Source: Streptomyces sp. CA-210063 (GTDB taxonomy: Bacteria > Actinomycetota > Actinomycetes > Streptomycetales > Streptomycetaceae). From it: a stretch of 64,000 nucleotides of DNA. Both the position numbers and the translations under genes were made by a program. Below the pieces are notes generated by a model. The model had not been told where the DNA came from and ran no database searches. It saw only the letters and a list, made by a program, of their open reading frames with translations. Below are positions 17,404 to 25,501 of this stretch, piece after piece. The stretch's first letter is position 1. Every line of letters begins with the position of its first letter. The stretch covers positions 6,262,001 to 6,326,000 of the forward strand of contig NZ_CP102512.1 in NCBI RefSeq assembly GCF_024612015.1. Reading direction: 5' to 3'.

Positions 17404-18069
17404 ATGACAGAGACTCCGCCTACCCCGCCCGCCGACGGCACCCGCGCCTTCCTGATCCTGCACGGCTGGCAGAACCATCGGCCGGCCGAGCACTGGCAGC
17501 ACTGGCTGGCCGACCGGCTCACCGATCTGGGCCACGAGGTCGCGTACCCGCAGTTGCCGGAGCCGGACGACCCGGATCTGGAGCGATGGCTGGCGGAACT
17601 GGACGCGCTGCTGGGGGAGTTGGCGGGGCGGCGGATCACCGTGGTCTGCCACAGCCTGGCGTGTCTGCTGTGGCTGCACGCGGTCGCGCGGGACGACGTG
17701 CTGTCCGGCCCCGTCGACCGCGTCCTGCTCGTCGCCCCGCCCGCACCGGAAGTCGCCCTGGAGCACCCGGAGATCGCCGAGTTCGCCCCGCCGGAGCCGG
17801 CGCCCGCACGGCTGGCCGCGGCCGCCTCGTACACCCGGGTCGTCGGCACCGACAACGACCCGTACTGCTCGCGGGGCGCGGCCGCGACGTACGCCGTACC
17901 GCTGGACCTGCCCGCCGACGTGCTGCGGGGTGAGGCCCATCTCGACCTGGACGCGGGCTACGGTTCCTGGCCGTCGATGTTCGACTGGTGCCTGGACCCG
18001 TCACCCGAGTCGTACGAGAAGAAGCCCCTCCACAACCGAAGGCACCGCACGGCCGCCCCCGGAACCTGA
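17404..18069 (+). CDS. RBBP9/YdeN family alpha/beta hydrolase
   Basis: A 221-residue small serine hydrolase. The opening ILHGWQNHRPAEHWQHWL is the family's oxyanion-hole region, the nucleophile sits in VVCHSLACLLWLH (Ser near residue 82; the family has GHSLG or SHSLG), an Asp is in VVGTDNDPYC and the catalytic His in GEAHLDLDAGYGSWP. ATG 17404 is followed at once by a Pro-rich segment and then the domain. Family members act on small esters or peptides in the cytosol, but few substrates are known. It converges with the PBP genes, 28 bases from the first. Confidence 0.88.
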   Translation: MTETPPTPPADGTRAFLILHGWQNHRPAEHWQHWLADRLTDLGHEVAYPQLPEPDDPDLERWLAELDALLGELAGRRITVVCHSLACLLWLHAVARDDVLSGPVDRVLLVAPPAPEVALEHPEIAEFAPPEPAPARLAAAASYTRVVGTDNDPYCSRGAAATYAVPLDLPADVLRGEAHLDLDAGYGSWPSMFDWCLDPSPESYEKKPLHNRRHRTAAPGT

Positions 18070-18097
18070 AGGCTCCCGGCGGCCGGCGCCGTACCGC

Positions 18098-19837
18098 TCA
18101 GCCTCCGCTGCCCGCCTTGAGGAGTGCCGCCACGATCGGGCCCGCCGACTCGCTGCCGTGGCCGCCCTGTTGGACGACTCCGGCGGAGGCGAGGTCGCCC
18201 TTCCAGGCGGTGAACCAGCCGTTGGGCTGCTTCTGGCCGTCGACCTCGGCGGAGCCGGTCTTGGCGCCGTAGTCGGGGCCGAGGCCCGACATCGCCTCGG
18301 CCGCCGTACCGGCCGCGGCGGTGTACTGGAGGAGTTCGGTGAGCTGGGAGCGGACGGCGTCCGACATGGGCCGGGAGGCGGTCGCGAGCGGGCGGCCGTC
18401 GACCGACGGCGGGACCAGATAGGGCTGCTTGAAGACGCCCGTCTTGGCCGTGGAGACCACCGACGCCATGTTCAGCGGGTTCATCCGCACCCCGCCCTGG
18501 CCGATCAGCGAGGCCGCCATCGGGGCGTCGCTCTGCACCGGCACCGCGCCGTCGAAGCTGGACACCCCGATGGCCCAGTTGTTGAGGCCGAGCCCGAAGA
18601 CCTGCTGGGCCTCCCGGGTCAGGGAGTCGTCGTCCAGCTCCTTCGCCTGGGAGATGAAGGCGGTGTTGCAGGAGCGCGCGAAGCTCGCCTTGAACGTGCC
18701 GCCCTTGATCTCGAACTTGTCGTCGTTCTGGAACTTCCAGCCGCCGTACGACGAGAACTTGGGGCACGGGTGGACCTTGTCCGTCGAGGCCAGGCCCTTG
18801 TCGATGAGCAGCGCCGACGACACGATCTTCATCGTGGAGCCGGGGGCGAGCGAGCCCTGGAACGCCACGTTGAAACTGCTGGAGTTCGCCGCGGCCAGGA
18901 TCTCGCCGGTCGACGGGCGCATCACGACCACCGACGCCTTCTTCGTGGACTTGACCTGCTCCTCGGCGGCGGCCTGGAGCGACGGGCTGAGCGTCGTCTT
19001 CAGCTCCCCCGGCGTGCCCTCGCTCAGCTCCAGCAGCGTCTTGTCGGCTGCCTTCTCCTTCGTGGACTTCTCGGAGGTCCCCGACTGCTCGTCGGACTCG
19101 GCCGAGGCGTCCTTGGCCGGATCGGCCCGGACGACCCGCAGTTCGACGCCCGCCTCGCCGCCGGCCTTCTTGCCGTACTTCTCCCGCAGGCCGTCCAGCA
19201 CCGAGCCCAGCGACGGGTACTTCTTCGTCGTCAGCTCGCCGCCGTCCCGGTCGAGGGCCTTCACCGGGGGTGTGCCCGCCTCGCCGGTCACCAGCCGGTC
19301 GCCCTCGTCGAGGTCGGGGTGGACGACGGACGGCTGCCAGTCGACGACCGGTTCGCCGTCCTTCTCCGCCCGTACGACGGTGAGGGCGGACGCGTAGGTC
19401 AGCGGCTTCTCCGTGCCCTTGTAGGAGACCGTGCCCTTCACCGTGAACGGCACCTTGTCACCCGAGCGCTTGCCGCGGGTGAGGGTGACGTCCTTGATGT
19501 GGGCGTCCTTGGTGAAGCCGGTCAGCGCGGTCTTCGCGGCCGCCGAGTCGTCGGTGGCGGCGGCGGCCTTCGCGACGGTGCCCTTCTGCCAGGCGGTGAG
19601 GAACGCGGTCGCGGCCGTACGGACCTCGCCGGCGGACAGCGGCCCGCTCTTCACGGCCTTGGCGTCGGCCGAACGGTCGTTGGCCGCCGCGCCACCGCCG
19701 AACACCGTGTACACGGCGAACGCCCCGCCGCCGAGGGCCACGACCGCGATCCCGCCCAGCACGACGTGCCGCCGTGACCTGCCCGCCGTCGACGACTTCA
19801 CAGTCTTGCGCTCGTCGACACGCCTTCTCTTACCCAC
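18098..19837 (-). CDS. Penicillin-binding protein (class B-like, NTF2-like N-domain)
   Basis: Peptidoglycan transpeptidase, 579 residues, anchored by one N-terminal helix (about residues 24-46, HVVLGGIAVVALGGGAFAVY) with the catalytic part outside. An NTF2-like MecA_N domain covers about 65-180, a dimerisation region follows, then the transpeptidase: SxxK as GSTMK (Ser334), SxN as SCN (389-391) and KTG (526-528). A Lys/Ser/Glu-rich linker (EKSTKEKAADK) lies near 270. It is a close paralogue of the next gene and the pair is 277 bp apart. ATG 19837 gives a short positively charged cytoplasmic tail as expected. Confidence 0.92.
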   Translation of the reverse strand: MGKRRRVDERKTVKSSTAGRSRRHVVLGGIAVVALGGGAFAVYTVFGGGAAANDRSADAKAVKSGPLSAGEVRTAATAFLTAWQKGTVAKAAAATDDSAAAKTALTGFTKDAHIKDVTLTRGKRSGDKVPFTVKGTVSYKGTEKPLTYASALTVVRAEKDGEPVVDWQPSVVHPDLDEGDRLVTGEAGTPPVKALDRDGGELTTKKYPSLGSVLDGLREKYGKKAGGEAGVELRVVRADPAKDASAESDEQSGTSEKSTKEKAADKTLLELSEGTPGELKTTLSPSLQAAAEEQVKSTKKASVVVMRPSTGEILAAANSSSFNVAFQGSLAPGSTMKIVSSALLIDKGLASTDKVHPCPKFSSYGGWKFQNDDKFEIKGGTFKASFARSCNTAFISQAKELDDDSLTREAQQVFGLGLNNWAIGVSSFDGAVPVQSDAPMAASLIGQGGVRMNPLNMASVVSTAKTGVFKQPYLVPPSVDGRPLATASRPMSDAVRSQLTELLQYTAAAGTAAEAMSGLGPDYGAKTGSAEVDGQKQPNGWFTAWKGDLASAGVVQQGGHGSESAGPIVAALLKAGSGG

Positions 19838-19936
19838 GCTCCCGACCTTCCGCTGCCCCCGGCTGCCTCTCGTCCGTCAACGAGAACCACCACCCTAGAG
19901 TCCCGCGGGTCACTCCGTGGGTTCGGCCGGAAGTAC

Positions 19937-20083
19937 GTGCGGGTGGGTGGGGGCTGGTCGCGCAGTTCCCCGCGCCCCTGAAAGACACGGCCCTGCGGGC
20001 CGAAAAGCACGGGGCGCAGCCCCTGCTTTTCAGGGGCGCGGGGAACTGCGCGACCAGCCACGACGAGCCCGCACCCCGCAACG
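19937..20083. repeat. Dispersed intergenic repeat, copy 4 (symmetrical form)
   Basis: GCGCAGTTCCCCGCGCCCCT on the left and AGGGGCGCGGGGAACTGCGC on the right are exact inverse complements. The centre holds a second hairpin (CTGCGGGCCGAAAAGCACGG region with GGGGCGCAGCCCC). It separates the two PBP genes. Confidence 0.85.
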
Positions 20084-20114
20084 AATCCGCACCCCTACGG
20101 CGCGACCCGCAAAC

Positions 20115-21749
20115 TCACCCGCCCGCCTTCAGCACATCCACGACCATCGGCCCGGCCGCCTCACCCCCACGACCGCCCCCCTCCGACATGGCCGCGGCGG
20201 CGACATCCCCCCGGAACCCGGTGAACCAACTGTCCGCCTCGGCGTTCCCGTCGATCTCGGCGGATCCGGTCTTCGCCCCGATGTCCCCACCGAGACCGGA
20301 CATGACGTCCGCGGCCGTCCCCTGCGTCGCGGTCAGCCTCATCATCTGCTTCAACTGCGAGGAGGTGCCGGCCTTCAGCCCCTTCGCCGTGGCCAGCTGC
20401 CGGTCGTCCAGCTCCGGCGACACCAGGTACGGCTGCCGGAACTGTCCCGTGATCGCCGTCGCCGTCACCGACGCCATGTTCAGCGGGTTCATCAGGACGT
20501 CGCCCTGCCCGATCGCGTTGGCGGCCCGGTTCGGCCCGCTGGAGGGCGGCACCTTGCCGTCCATGGAGACGATGCCCGTCTTCCAGTTGTCCCTGCCGAG
20601 CCCGAACCGCTGCTGGGCCTCCTCGGTCAGCGACGCGTCGTTCATCGGCCCCTCGTCGATCAGCTTGATGAAGGCCGTGTTGCAGGACCGCATGAAGCTG
20701 TTGGCGAGCGTGGCGTTCGGCGTCTCGTCGGCCTTGAGCCCCGGCAGGTTCTTGAAGGTCTGGCTCTGCCAGGTCGCAGTGTCCGGGCAGGGGGCGGGGC
20801 CGTTCATCGAGGTCACGCCGTTGTCGATGAGGGTCGCGGCGGTGATGATCTTCATGGTGGAACCGGGCGGCAGTTCGCCCTGGAAGGCCGCGTTGAAGCC
20901 GTCCTGACGGTTGTTGGCGACCGCCAGCACCTGCCCGGTGCTGGGCCGCAGCGCGACCACGGACGACTCGGCGTACTTCTTGACCGCCTTCTCGGCCGCC
21001 GCCTGCACGCGCCCGCTGATCGTCGTCTCCACCTTGCCCGCCTTGCCCTCGGCGAGGGTCAGCAGCGTGGTGTCGCCGGCCTCCGCGGCCGTGTGGCGGA
21101 TACCCAGCTCGACACCGGGCGTGCCGCCCGCGTCATCGCCGTAGCGCTCGCGCAGGGTGTCGAGGATCGGCCCGAGGGAGGGGTACTTCTCCTTGGTCAG
21201 CACGGTGCCGTCCCGGCCCACGGCCTCGATGGGCGGCGCCGCGGCCTCCCCGGTGAACAACGTGTCACCGGCCTTCAGCTCGGGATGCACGACGGACGGC
21301 TGCCAGTCGACCAGCGCACGCCCGGTCGTCTTCCCGCGTACGACGGTCAGTTCGCTCTTGTACGCGAGCTCCTTGCTCTTCCCGTCGTACGACACCGTCG
21401 CCGCGACGGAGAACGGGACGGTCCGGCCGCCGGTCCCCGTCGGCTTCCCCGGCTCGATCCTCACATCGTCGATCCGCGCGTCGACGACGAAGCTGCCGAA
21501 CACCTTTCCCGCGTCCACCTCGTCGTTCGTGTACGACGACGCCGTGGCCGAATCGCCCTTCTCCCAGGCCGCGAAGAACTTCTCCGACGTCTCCTGGACC
21601 TCGTCGGCACTCGGCGGCCCGGTCCGTTTCTCCGTACCGCCGCCGCCCCCGTTGAGCGCGGTCACGAAGTTGTACCCGCCGTACCCGGCGCCCCCCACCA
21701 TCGCGGCGAACACGCTGCCGACTATGGCGACCTTGACCCCCTTGCGCAT
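20115..21749 (-). CDS. Penicillin-binding protein, tandem paralogue
   Basis: Second class B-like transpeptidase, 544 residues, with the same order as its neighbour: membrane helix (KVAIVGSVFAAMVGGAGYGGY), NTF2-like domain, then GSTMK (Ser297), SCN (355-357) and KTG (493-495). The two share blocks such as VDWQPSVVHP, ALVVMRPSTGE-like sequences and MNPLNMASV, so they arose by duplication. ATG 21749 is chosen over the upstream in-frame ATG 21809, since MRKGVKVA gives a normal charged start after a purine-rich site. Upstream lies a symmetrical element (21785-21807) that may control it. Confidence 0.92.
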   Translation of the reverse strand: MRKGVKVAIVGSVFAAMVGGAGYGGYNFVTALNGGGGGTEKRTGPPSADEVQETSEKFFAAWEKGDSATASSYTNDEVDAGKVFGSFVVDARIDDVRIEPGKPTGTGGRTVPFSVAATVSYDGKSKELAYKSELTVVRGKTTGRALVDWQPSVVHPELKAGDTLFTGEAAAPPIEAVGRDGTVLTKEKYPSLGPILDTLRERYGDDAGGTPGVELGIRHTAAEAGDTTLLTLAEGKAGKVETTISGRVQAAAEKAVKKYAESSVVALRPSTGQVLAVANNRQDGFNAAFQGELPPGSTMKIITAATLIDNGVTSMNGPAPCPDTATWQSQTFKNLPGLKADETPNATLANSFMRSCNTAFIKLIDEGPMNDASLTEEAQQRFGLGRDNWKTGIVSMDGKVPPSSGPNRAANAIGQGDVLMNPLNMASVTATAITGQFRQPYLVSPELDDRQLATAKGLKAGTSSQLKQMMRLTATQGTAADVMSGLGGDIGAKTGSAEIDGNAEADSWFTGFRGDVAAAAMSEGGGRGGEAAGPMVVDVLKAGG

Positions 21750-21784
21750 GAAGCGCCCCCCTTTTTCGAACGCGTTCAGAAAAC

Positions 21785-21807
21785 GCTTACTGTGGCTCAC
21801 TGTAAGC
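21785..21807 (-). promoter_or_regulatory. Inverted repeat upstream of the PBP pair
   Basis: GCTTAC (21785-21790) and GTAAGC (21802-21807) flank 11 bases, 36 bp upstream of the PBP start at 21749. Position suggests an operator; no regulator is known. Confidence 0.35.
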
Positions 21808-21892
21808 ACGGTGACGAGACGGGTGGGGCGGATGCTTCCTGTGTGTTCCCTGATTGTTAGCCCGGCGGACCGGGAGAACCGGATTCAGGCCA

Positions 21893-23632
21893 TCAGACCC
21901 AGGTATCCAGCCACATCCGTGACCGCCAGCTGTCGATCGGGATGGCCTGGCCCGTGTAGAGGGGCCAGAAGTAGATGAAGTTCCAGGTGATCAGGAGGAC
22001 CAGGACGCCGGCGCCGGCCGCGCCGGCGACGCGGCGGCGTTCCGTCGCGCCGGGGGGGCCGAGGATGGCGCCGATCATCATCGTGACGGCGAGGCAGAGG
22101 AAGGGGAGGAAGACGACGGCGTAGAAGAAGAAGATCGTTCGCTCCTGGTAGAAGAACCAGGGGAGGTAGCCGGCGGCGATGCCGCAGGCGATCGCGCCGG
22201 CGCGCCAGTCGCGGCGGAAGAGCCAGCGCCACAGGACGTAGAGGACCGCGAAGGCGGCGGCCCACCACAGCAGCGGGGTGCCGATGGCGAGGACCTCGCG
22301 GGCGCACTTGTCGGCGGTGTCGGCCGCGCAGCCGTCGTTGCCGGGGGACGGGGACTCGTAGAAGTACGAGACCGGGCGGCCGACGACGATCCAGCTCCAC
22401 GGGTTCGACTCGTACGTGTGCGGGGACGACAGGCCGACATGGAACTCGTAGACCGCGTGCTCGTAGTGCCACAGGCTGCGCAGCCAGTCCGGCAGCCAGC
22501 TGAACCAGCCGCCCTTGCCCTCGGTCGCGGCCCAGTTGCGGTAGTAGCCGCCGGTGCCGTCGTCCGGGGAGAGGATCCAGCCGGTCCAGGAGACCAGATA
22601 CGTGGCGATCATGACCGGGACCGTGGACAGGAAGGCGAGCCCCAGGTCGCGCTGGAGCATGGCGATCAGCGGCTGGCGGGCGCCGGCGACCTTGCGGGAC
22701 GCGTAGTCCCAGAGCACCGCCATGATCCCGAAGAACACCAGGAAGTACAGGGCGTTCCACTTGGTGCCGAGGGCCAGGCCCAGGCAGAGACCGGCCAGCC
22801 AGCGGTACGGGCGCCATCCCAGGCGGGTCGTCTCGGCGATGAGGGAGTTGGGGCGTACAACTCCGTCGCCGTCCGGGGGGAGGGCCTCGGCCAGTCGTTT
22901 CCGTGCCCGGTCGCGGTCGATGACCAGACAGCCGAACGCGGCGAGGACGAAGAACATCAGGACCTGGTCGAGCAGCGCCGTGCGGCTCATCACGAAGTGC
23001 AGGCCGTCCACCGCCATCAGCGCGCCCGCGAGACAGCCGAGGAACGTCGAGCGGAAGATACGGCGGCCGATCCGGCACAGCATCAGCACGGACAGCGTGC
23101 CGAGCAGGGCCGTCATGAAGCGCCAGCCGAACGGGTTGAACCCGAACATCAGCTCGCCCAGCCCGATGACGTACTTGCCGACGGGCGGGTGCACCACATA
23201 CGCCGGGTCCGTCGGGATCGGGACGTTCCCGTTGTTCTGGAGGATCAGCTCATTGGCGTTCTTGGCCCAGTTGACCTCGTACCCGCGGTGGACGATCGCC
23301 CACGCGTCCTTGGCGTAGTACGTCTCGTCGAATATCACCGCCTTGGGACTGCCCAGGTTGTAGAACCGCGTCAGCCCCGCGACCAGCGTCACCAGCAGCG
23401 GACCGCCCCACGCCGACCAGCGGGCGATGAGCGCCCCCAGCTCCTCGCGCAGCCCCAGCACGGCCCACACGCGCGGGCTCGGCCGGGTGTACGGGGGCAT
23501 CAGTCGGTCGCGGACGTCGACTCTCGGCGGCGCCGCGTAGCCGAAACGGCGCAGGCGCTGCTGCCACGACGGCCGCTGCTCTTCGGTGGCCTGGTCCTGC
23601 CGGGTGTCCGTGGAGGACGCGGTACTGGTCAC
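21893..23632 (-). CDS. pmt: Dolichyl-phosphate-mannose--protein mannosyltransferase (Pmt)
   Basis: Membrane O-mannosyltransferase of the GT39 family, 579 residues, moving mannose from polyprenyl phosphate mannose to exported proteins at the outer face of the membrane. The first loop has FDETYYAKDAW with the conserved catalytic Asp-Glu, followed by many hydrophobic helices, and the long loop has HPPVGKY and FGWRFMTALLG motifs. GTG 23632 is chosen because an ATG eight bases upstream runs out of frame, and in-frame extensions to 23947 lie inside a dispersed repeat. It is divergent from rsmI. In Streptomyces this protein glycosylates phosphate-binding and cell-wall proteins and is a phage phiC31 receptor determinant; that is family knowledge. 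Confidence 0.92.
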   Translation of the reverse strand: MTSTASSTDTRQDQATEEQRPSWQQRLRRFGYAAPPRVDVRDRLMPPYTRPSPRVWAVLGLREELGALIARWSAWGGPLLVTLVAGLTRFYNLGSPKAVIFDETYYAKDAWAIVHRGYEVNWAKNANELILQNNGNVPIPTDPAYVVHPPVGKYVIGLGELMFGFNPFGWRFMTALLGTLSVLMLCRIGRRIFRSTFLGCLAGALMAVDGLHFVMSRTALLDQVLMFFVLAAFGCLVIDRDRARKRLAEALPPDGDGVVRPNSLIAETTRLGWRPYRWLAGLCLGLALGTKWNALYFLVFFGIMAVLWDYASRKVAGARQPLIAMLQRDLGLAFLSTVPVMIATYLVSWTGWILSPDDGTGGYYRNWAATEGKGGWFSWLPDWLRSLWHYEHAVYEFHVGLSSPHTYESNPWSWIVVGRPVSYFYESPSPGNDGCAADTADKCAREVLAIGTPLLWWAAAFAVLYVLWRWLFRRDWRAGAIACGIAAGYLPWFFYQERTIFFFYAVVFLPFLCLAVTMMIGAILGPPGATERRRVAGAAGAGVLVLLITWNFIYFWPLYTGQAIPIDSWRSRMWLDTWV

Positions 23633-23726
23633 CGCGCCATCGTAGGGAACACGGCTGTGGGAGTCCCGTGGGACGGGGATGTAGGCCGTGGGCGCCTCAT
23701 GGGATGGGGGTGCCTGCGGTACGGCG

Positions 23727-23800
23727 GCTGCGGGTGGGTTGTGGCTGGTCGCGCCGTTCCCCGCGCCCCTGATGGGGGCTTCGCCCCCATCACGCGCCGG
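23727..23800. repeat. Dispersed intergenic repeat, copy 5 (short form)
   Basis: GCGGGTGGGTTGTGGCTGGT leads into a CGCCGTTCCCCGCGCCCCTG core, then a GATGGGGGCTTCGCCCCCATC hairpin. It lies between the divergent pmt and rsmI genes, so here it cannot serve only as a terminator. Confidence 0.75.
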
Positions 23801-23816
23801 CTGGGAGGATGGGGGT

Positions 23817-24665
23817 GTGACAGGAATCCTTGTGTTGGCAGGCACCCCCATCGGCGACGTCGCGGACGCGCCGCCCCGGCTTGCCGAGGAGCTGACCGGT
23901 GCGGACGTGGTCGCGGCCGAGGACACCCGGCGGCTGCGCCGGCTCACCCAGGCGCTGGGTGTGCAGCCGGGCGGGCGGATCGTGTCCTACTTCGAGGGCA
24001 ACGAGGCCGCGCGTACGCCGGAGCTCGTCGAGGCGCTGGTGGGGGGTGCGCGGGTGTTGTTGGTCACGGACGCGGGGATGCCGTCGGTCTCCGACCCCGG
24101 GTACCGGCTCGTCGCCGCGGCCGTGGAGAAGGACATCCGCGTCACGGCCGTGCCGGGGCCGTCCGCGGTGCTGACCGCCCTCGCGTTGTCCGGGCTGCCC
24201 GTCGACCGGTTCTGCTTCGAGGGGTTCCTGCCGCGCAAGGCCGGGGAGCGGCTCGGGCGGCTGCGCGAGGTCGCGGAGGAGCGGCGCACACTCGTCTACT
24301 TCGAGGCGCCCCACCGCCTGGACGCGACGCTCTCGGCGATGGCCGAGGTGTTCGGGACCGAGCGACGGGCCGCGGTGTGCCGCGAGCTGACCAAGACGTA
24401 CGAGGAGGTCAAGCGGGGGCCTCTCGGGGAGCTGGCCGAGTGGGCGGCGGCCGGTGTGCGCGGGGAGATCACCGTCGTCGTGGAGGGCGCGCCGGAGAAG
24501 GGGCCGGAGGAACTCGACGCGCAGGAGTTGGTGCGGCGGGTCCGGGTGCGGGAGGAGGCGGGGGAGCGGCGCAAGGAGGCGATCGCGGCGGTGGCGGTGG
24601 AGGCCGGGTTGCCCAAGAGGGAAGTGTTCGACGCGGTGGTGGCTTCCAAGCGTTCGGCGTCGTAG
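23817..24665 (+). CDS. rsmI: 16S rRNA (cytidine1402-2'-O)-methyltransferase RsmI
   Basis: SAM-dependent methyltransferase of 282 residues that 2'-O-methylates C1402 in the decoding centre of 16S rRNA. The family opening ILVLAGTPIGDVADAPPRL, the AEDTRRLRRL motif, the LVTDAGMPSVSDPGYRLV motif and AVPGPSAVLTALALSGLP are all present, as is the later FEAPHRLDATL. GTG 23817 follows GGGAGG and matches the family start. Divergent from pmt. This gene next to tatD, rpf, ksgA and ispE is a familiar actinobacterial core arrangement. Confidence 0.95.
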   Translation: MTGILVLAGTPIGDVADAPPRLAEELTGADVVAAEDTRRLRRLTQALGVQPGGRIVSYFEGNEAARTPELVEALVGGARVLLVTDAGMPSVSDPGYRLVAAAVEKDIRVTAVPGPSAVLTALALSGLPVDRFCFEGFLPRKAGERLGRLREVAEERRTLVYFEAPHRLDATLSAMAEVFGTERRAAVCRELTKTYEEVKRGPLGELAEWAAAGVRGEITVVVEGAPEKGPEELDAQELVRRVRVREEAGERRKEAIAAVAVEAGLPKREVFDAVVASKRSAS

Positions 24666-24682
24666 GGGGTGCGTGTCGTTCG

Positions 24683-24810
24683 CCGGGTGCGGGTGGATCG
24701 TGGTTGCTCGCGCAGTTCCCCGCGCCCCTGAAAGACCCCGGGCGCGACCCATGCCGCCAAGGGGCGCTGGGAACTGCGCGACCAGCCCCCACCCACCCGC
24801 ACCCGACAAC
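24683..24810. repeat. Dispersed intergenic repeat, copy 6 (symmetrical form)
   Basis: GCGCAGTTCCCCGCGCCCCT (left) pairs with AAGGGGCGCTGGGAACTGCG (right, one mismatch) around GAAAGACCCCGGGCGCGACC. It follows rsmI by 18 bases. Confidence 0.8.
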
Positions 24811-24897
24811 GCACCCCCAACCCCTACGGCGCTCCCCGGAACAACCCCCCGCCCCATGCCCTGGCAAAGCCGAGCAAAGTACAGCCCTCGCGCAGAC

Positions 24898-24919
24898 GGC
24901 CTTCCCACAAGGGAAGGCC
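24898..24919 (+). terminator. Hairpin in the rsmI-25031 gap
   Basis: A perfect 9-bp stem with ACAA loop (GGCCTTCCC 24898-24906, GGGAAGGCC 24911-24919) followed by AAAAC. The 24666-25030 gap holds in turn copy 6 of the dispersed repeat, this hairpin and a 24-bp palindrome. Confidence 0.5.
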
Positions 24920-24981
24920 AAAACGGCTTCAACAGTCGGCAGATCGGCTGCACTTGGGGTCGGCGCGGGCGTCCACTTGGT

Positions 24982-25005
24982 GGTGAGGACGTACACGTTC
25001 TCACC
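24982..25005 (+). promoter_or_regulatory. 24-bp palindrome upstream of the 25031 gene
   Basis: GGTGAGGACGT-AC-ACGTTCTCACC, 11-bp arms with one mismatch, centred 37 bases before the start codon. Likely an operator or RNA hairpin; the binding protein is unknown. Confidence 0.45.
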
Positions 25006-25030
25006 GTCCAGCGGACAAGAGGAGCTGGCA

Positions 25031-25438
25031 ATGACCGAAACCGTGGAGCGGGCCGTACTGCGCGACACCGCCACCGCCATCGTGCACGAGTCGTATGCGT
25101 TCGCCTGCATGCGCTGCGGGCACGGCTGGGAGCAGTCGTACGAGATAGAGCACCACAACGACGCCCAGGGGCGCGACTTCGTGATGTACGTGGCCGACGG
25201 TCAGGTCGTGCCGTCCCCGCTGTCCAGGCCCACGTGCCAGAACTGCGACGGTCATGTCGTACGGATCATGCGGGCGGGCCAGGTGTCGTCGGTGCGGGAC
25301 GCCGAGCGGCGGCGGCACCTGCCGAAGCCCCGCCCGGCGGAGACGGACGCGACGGCGTCCGACGCGGCGAAGCCCGAGGAGCACCACCACTGGCACCTGG
25401 CCGACCTGCTGCACACGTTCCACCGCAAGGCGAGCTGA
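25031..25438 (+). CDS. Conserved Streptomyces protein with zinc-ribbon-like CxxC pairs
   Basis: Protein of 135 residues of no family I can name. Residues 26-29 form one CMRCGHGWEQ knuckle and about 76-79 a second (CQNCDGHVV), so the two CxxC pairs probably bind one zinc ion, as in small zinc ribbons. The central FVMYVADGQVVPSP links them. The C-terminal third is charged and ends in a His-rich HHHWHLADLLHTFHRKAS. ATG 25031 follows GGAGCTGG. A nearly perfect palindrome lies just upstream. The function might be DNA/RNA or protein binding; that is inference only. Confidence 0.75.
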   Translation: MTETVERAVLRDTATAIVHESYAFACMRCGHGWEQSYEIEHHNDAQGRDFVMYVADGQVVPSPLSRPTCQNCDGHVVRIMRAGQVSSVRDAERRRHLPKPRPAETDATASDAAKPEEHHHWHLADLLHTFHRKAS

Positions 25439-25460
25439 CCCTCCCCCAGCGAGCCTGGAG

Positions 25461-25501
25461 GGCATGCCCCGATCGTGCGATTCGTAGGATCGGGGCATGC
25501 C
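25461..25501 (+). promoter_or_regulatory. Perfect 14-bp inverted repeat spanning the tatD promoter and start
   Basis: GGCATGCCCCGATC (25461-25474) and GATCGGGGCATGCC (25488-25501) flank a 13-base loop. The right arm contains the tatD start codon, and TAGGAT (25485-25490) stands six bases before the ATG, the usual spacing for a leaderless Streptomyces mRNA. The repeat may be an operator, or a terminator for the gene ending at 25438. Confidence 0.6.

Noticed and set aside
22418..25438. A single 1,006-codon protein
   Set aside because: It is the 25031 gene extended upstream through antisense of pmt and a shadow of rsmI; only the last 135 codons are real.
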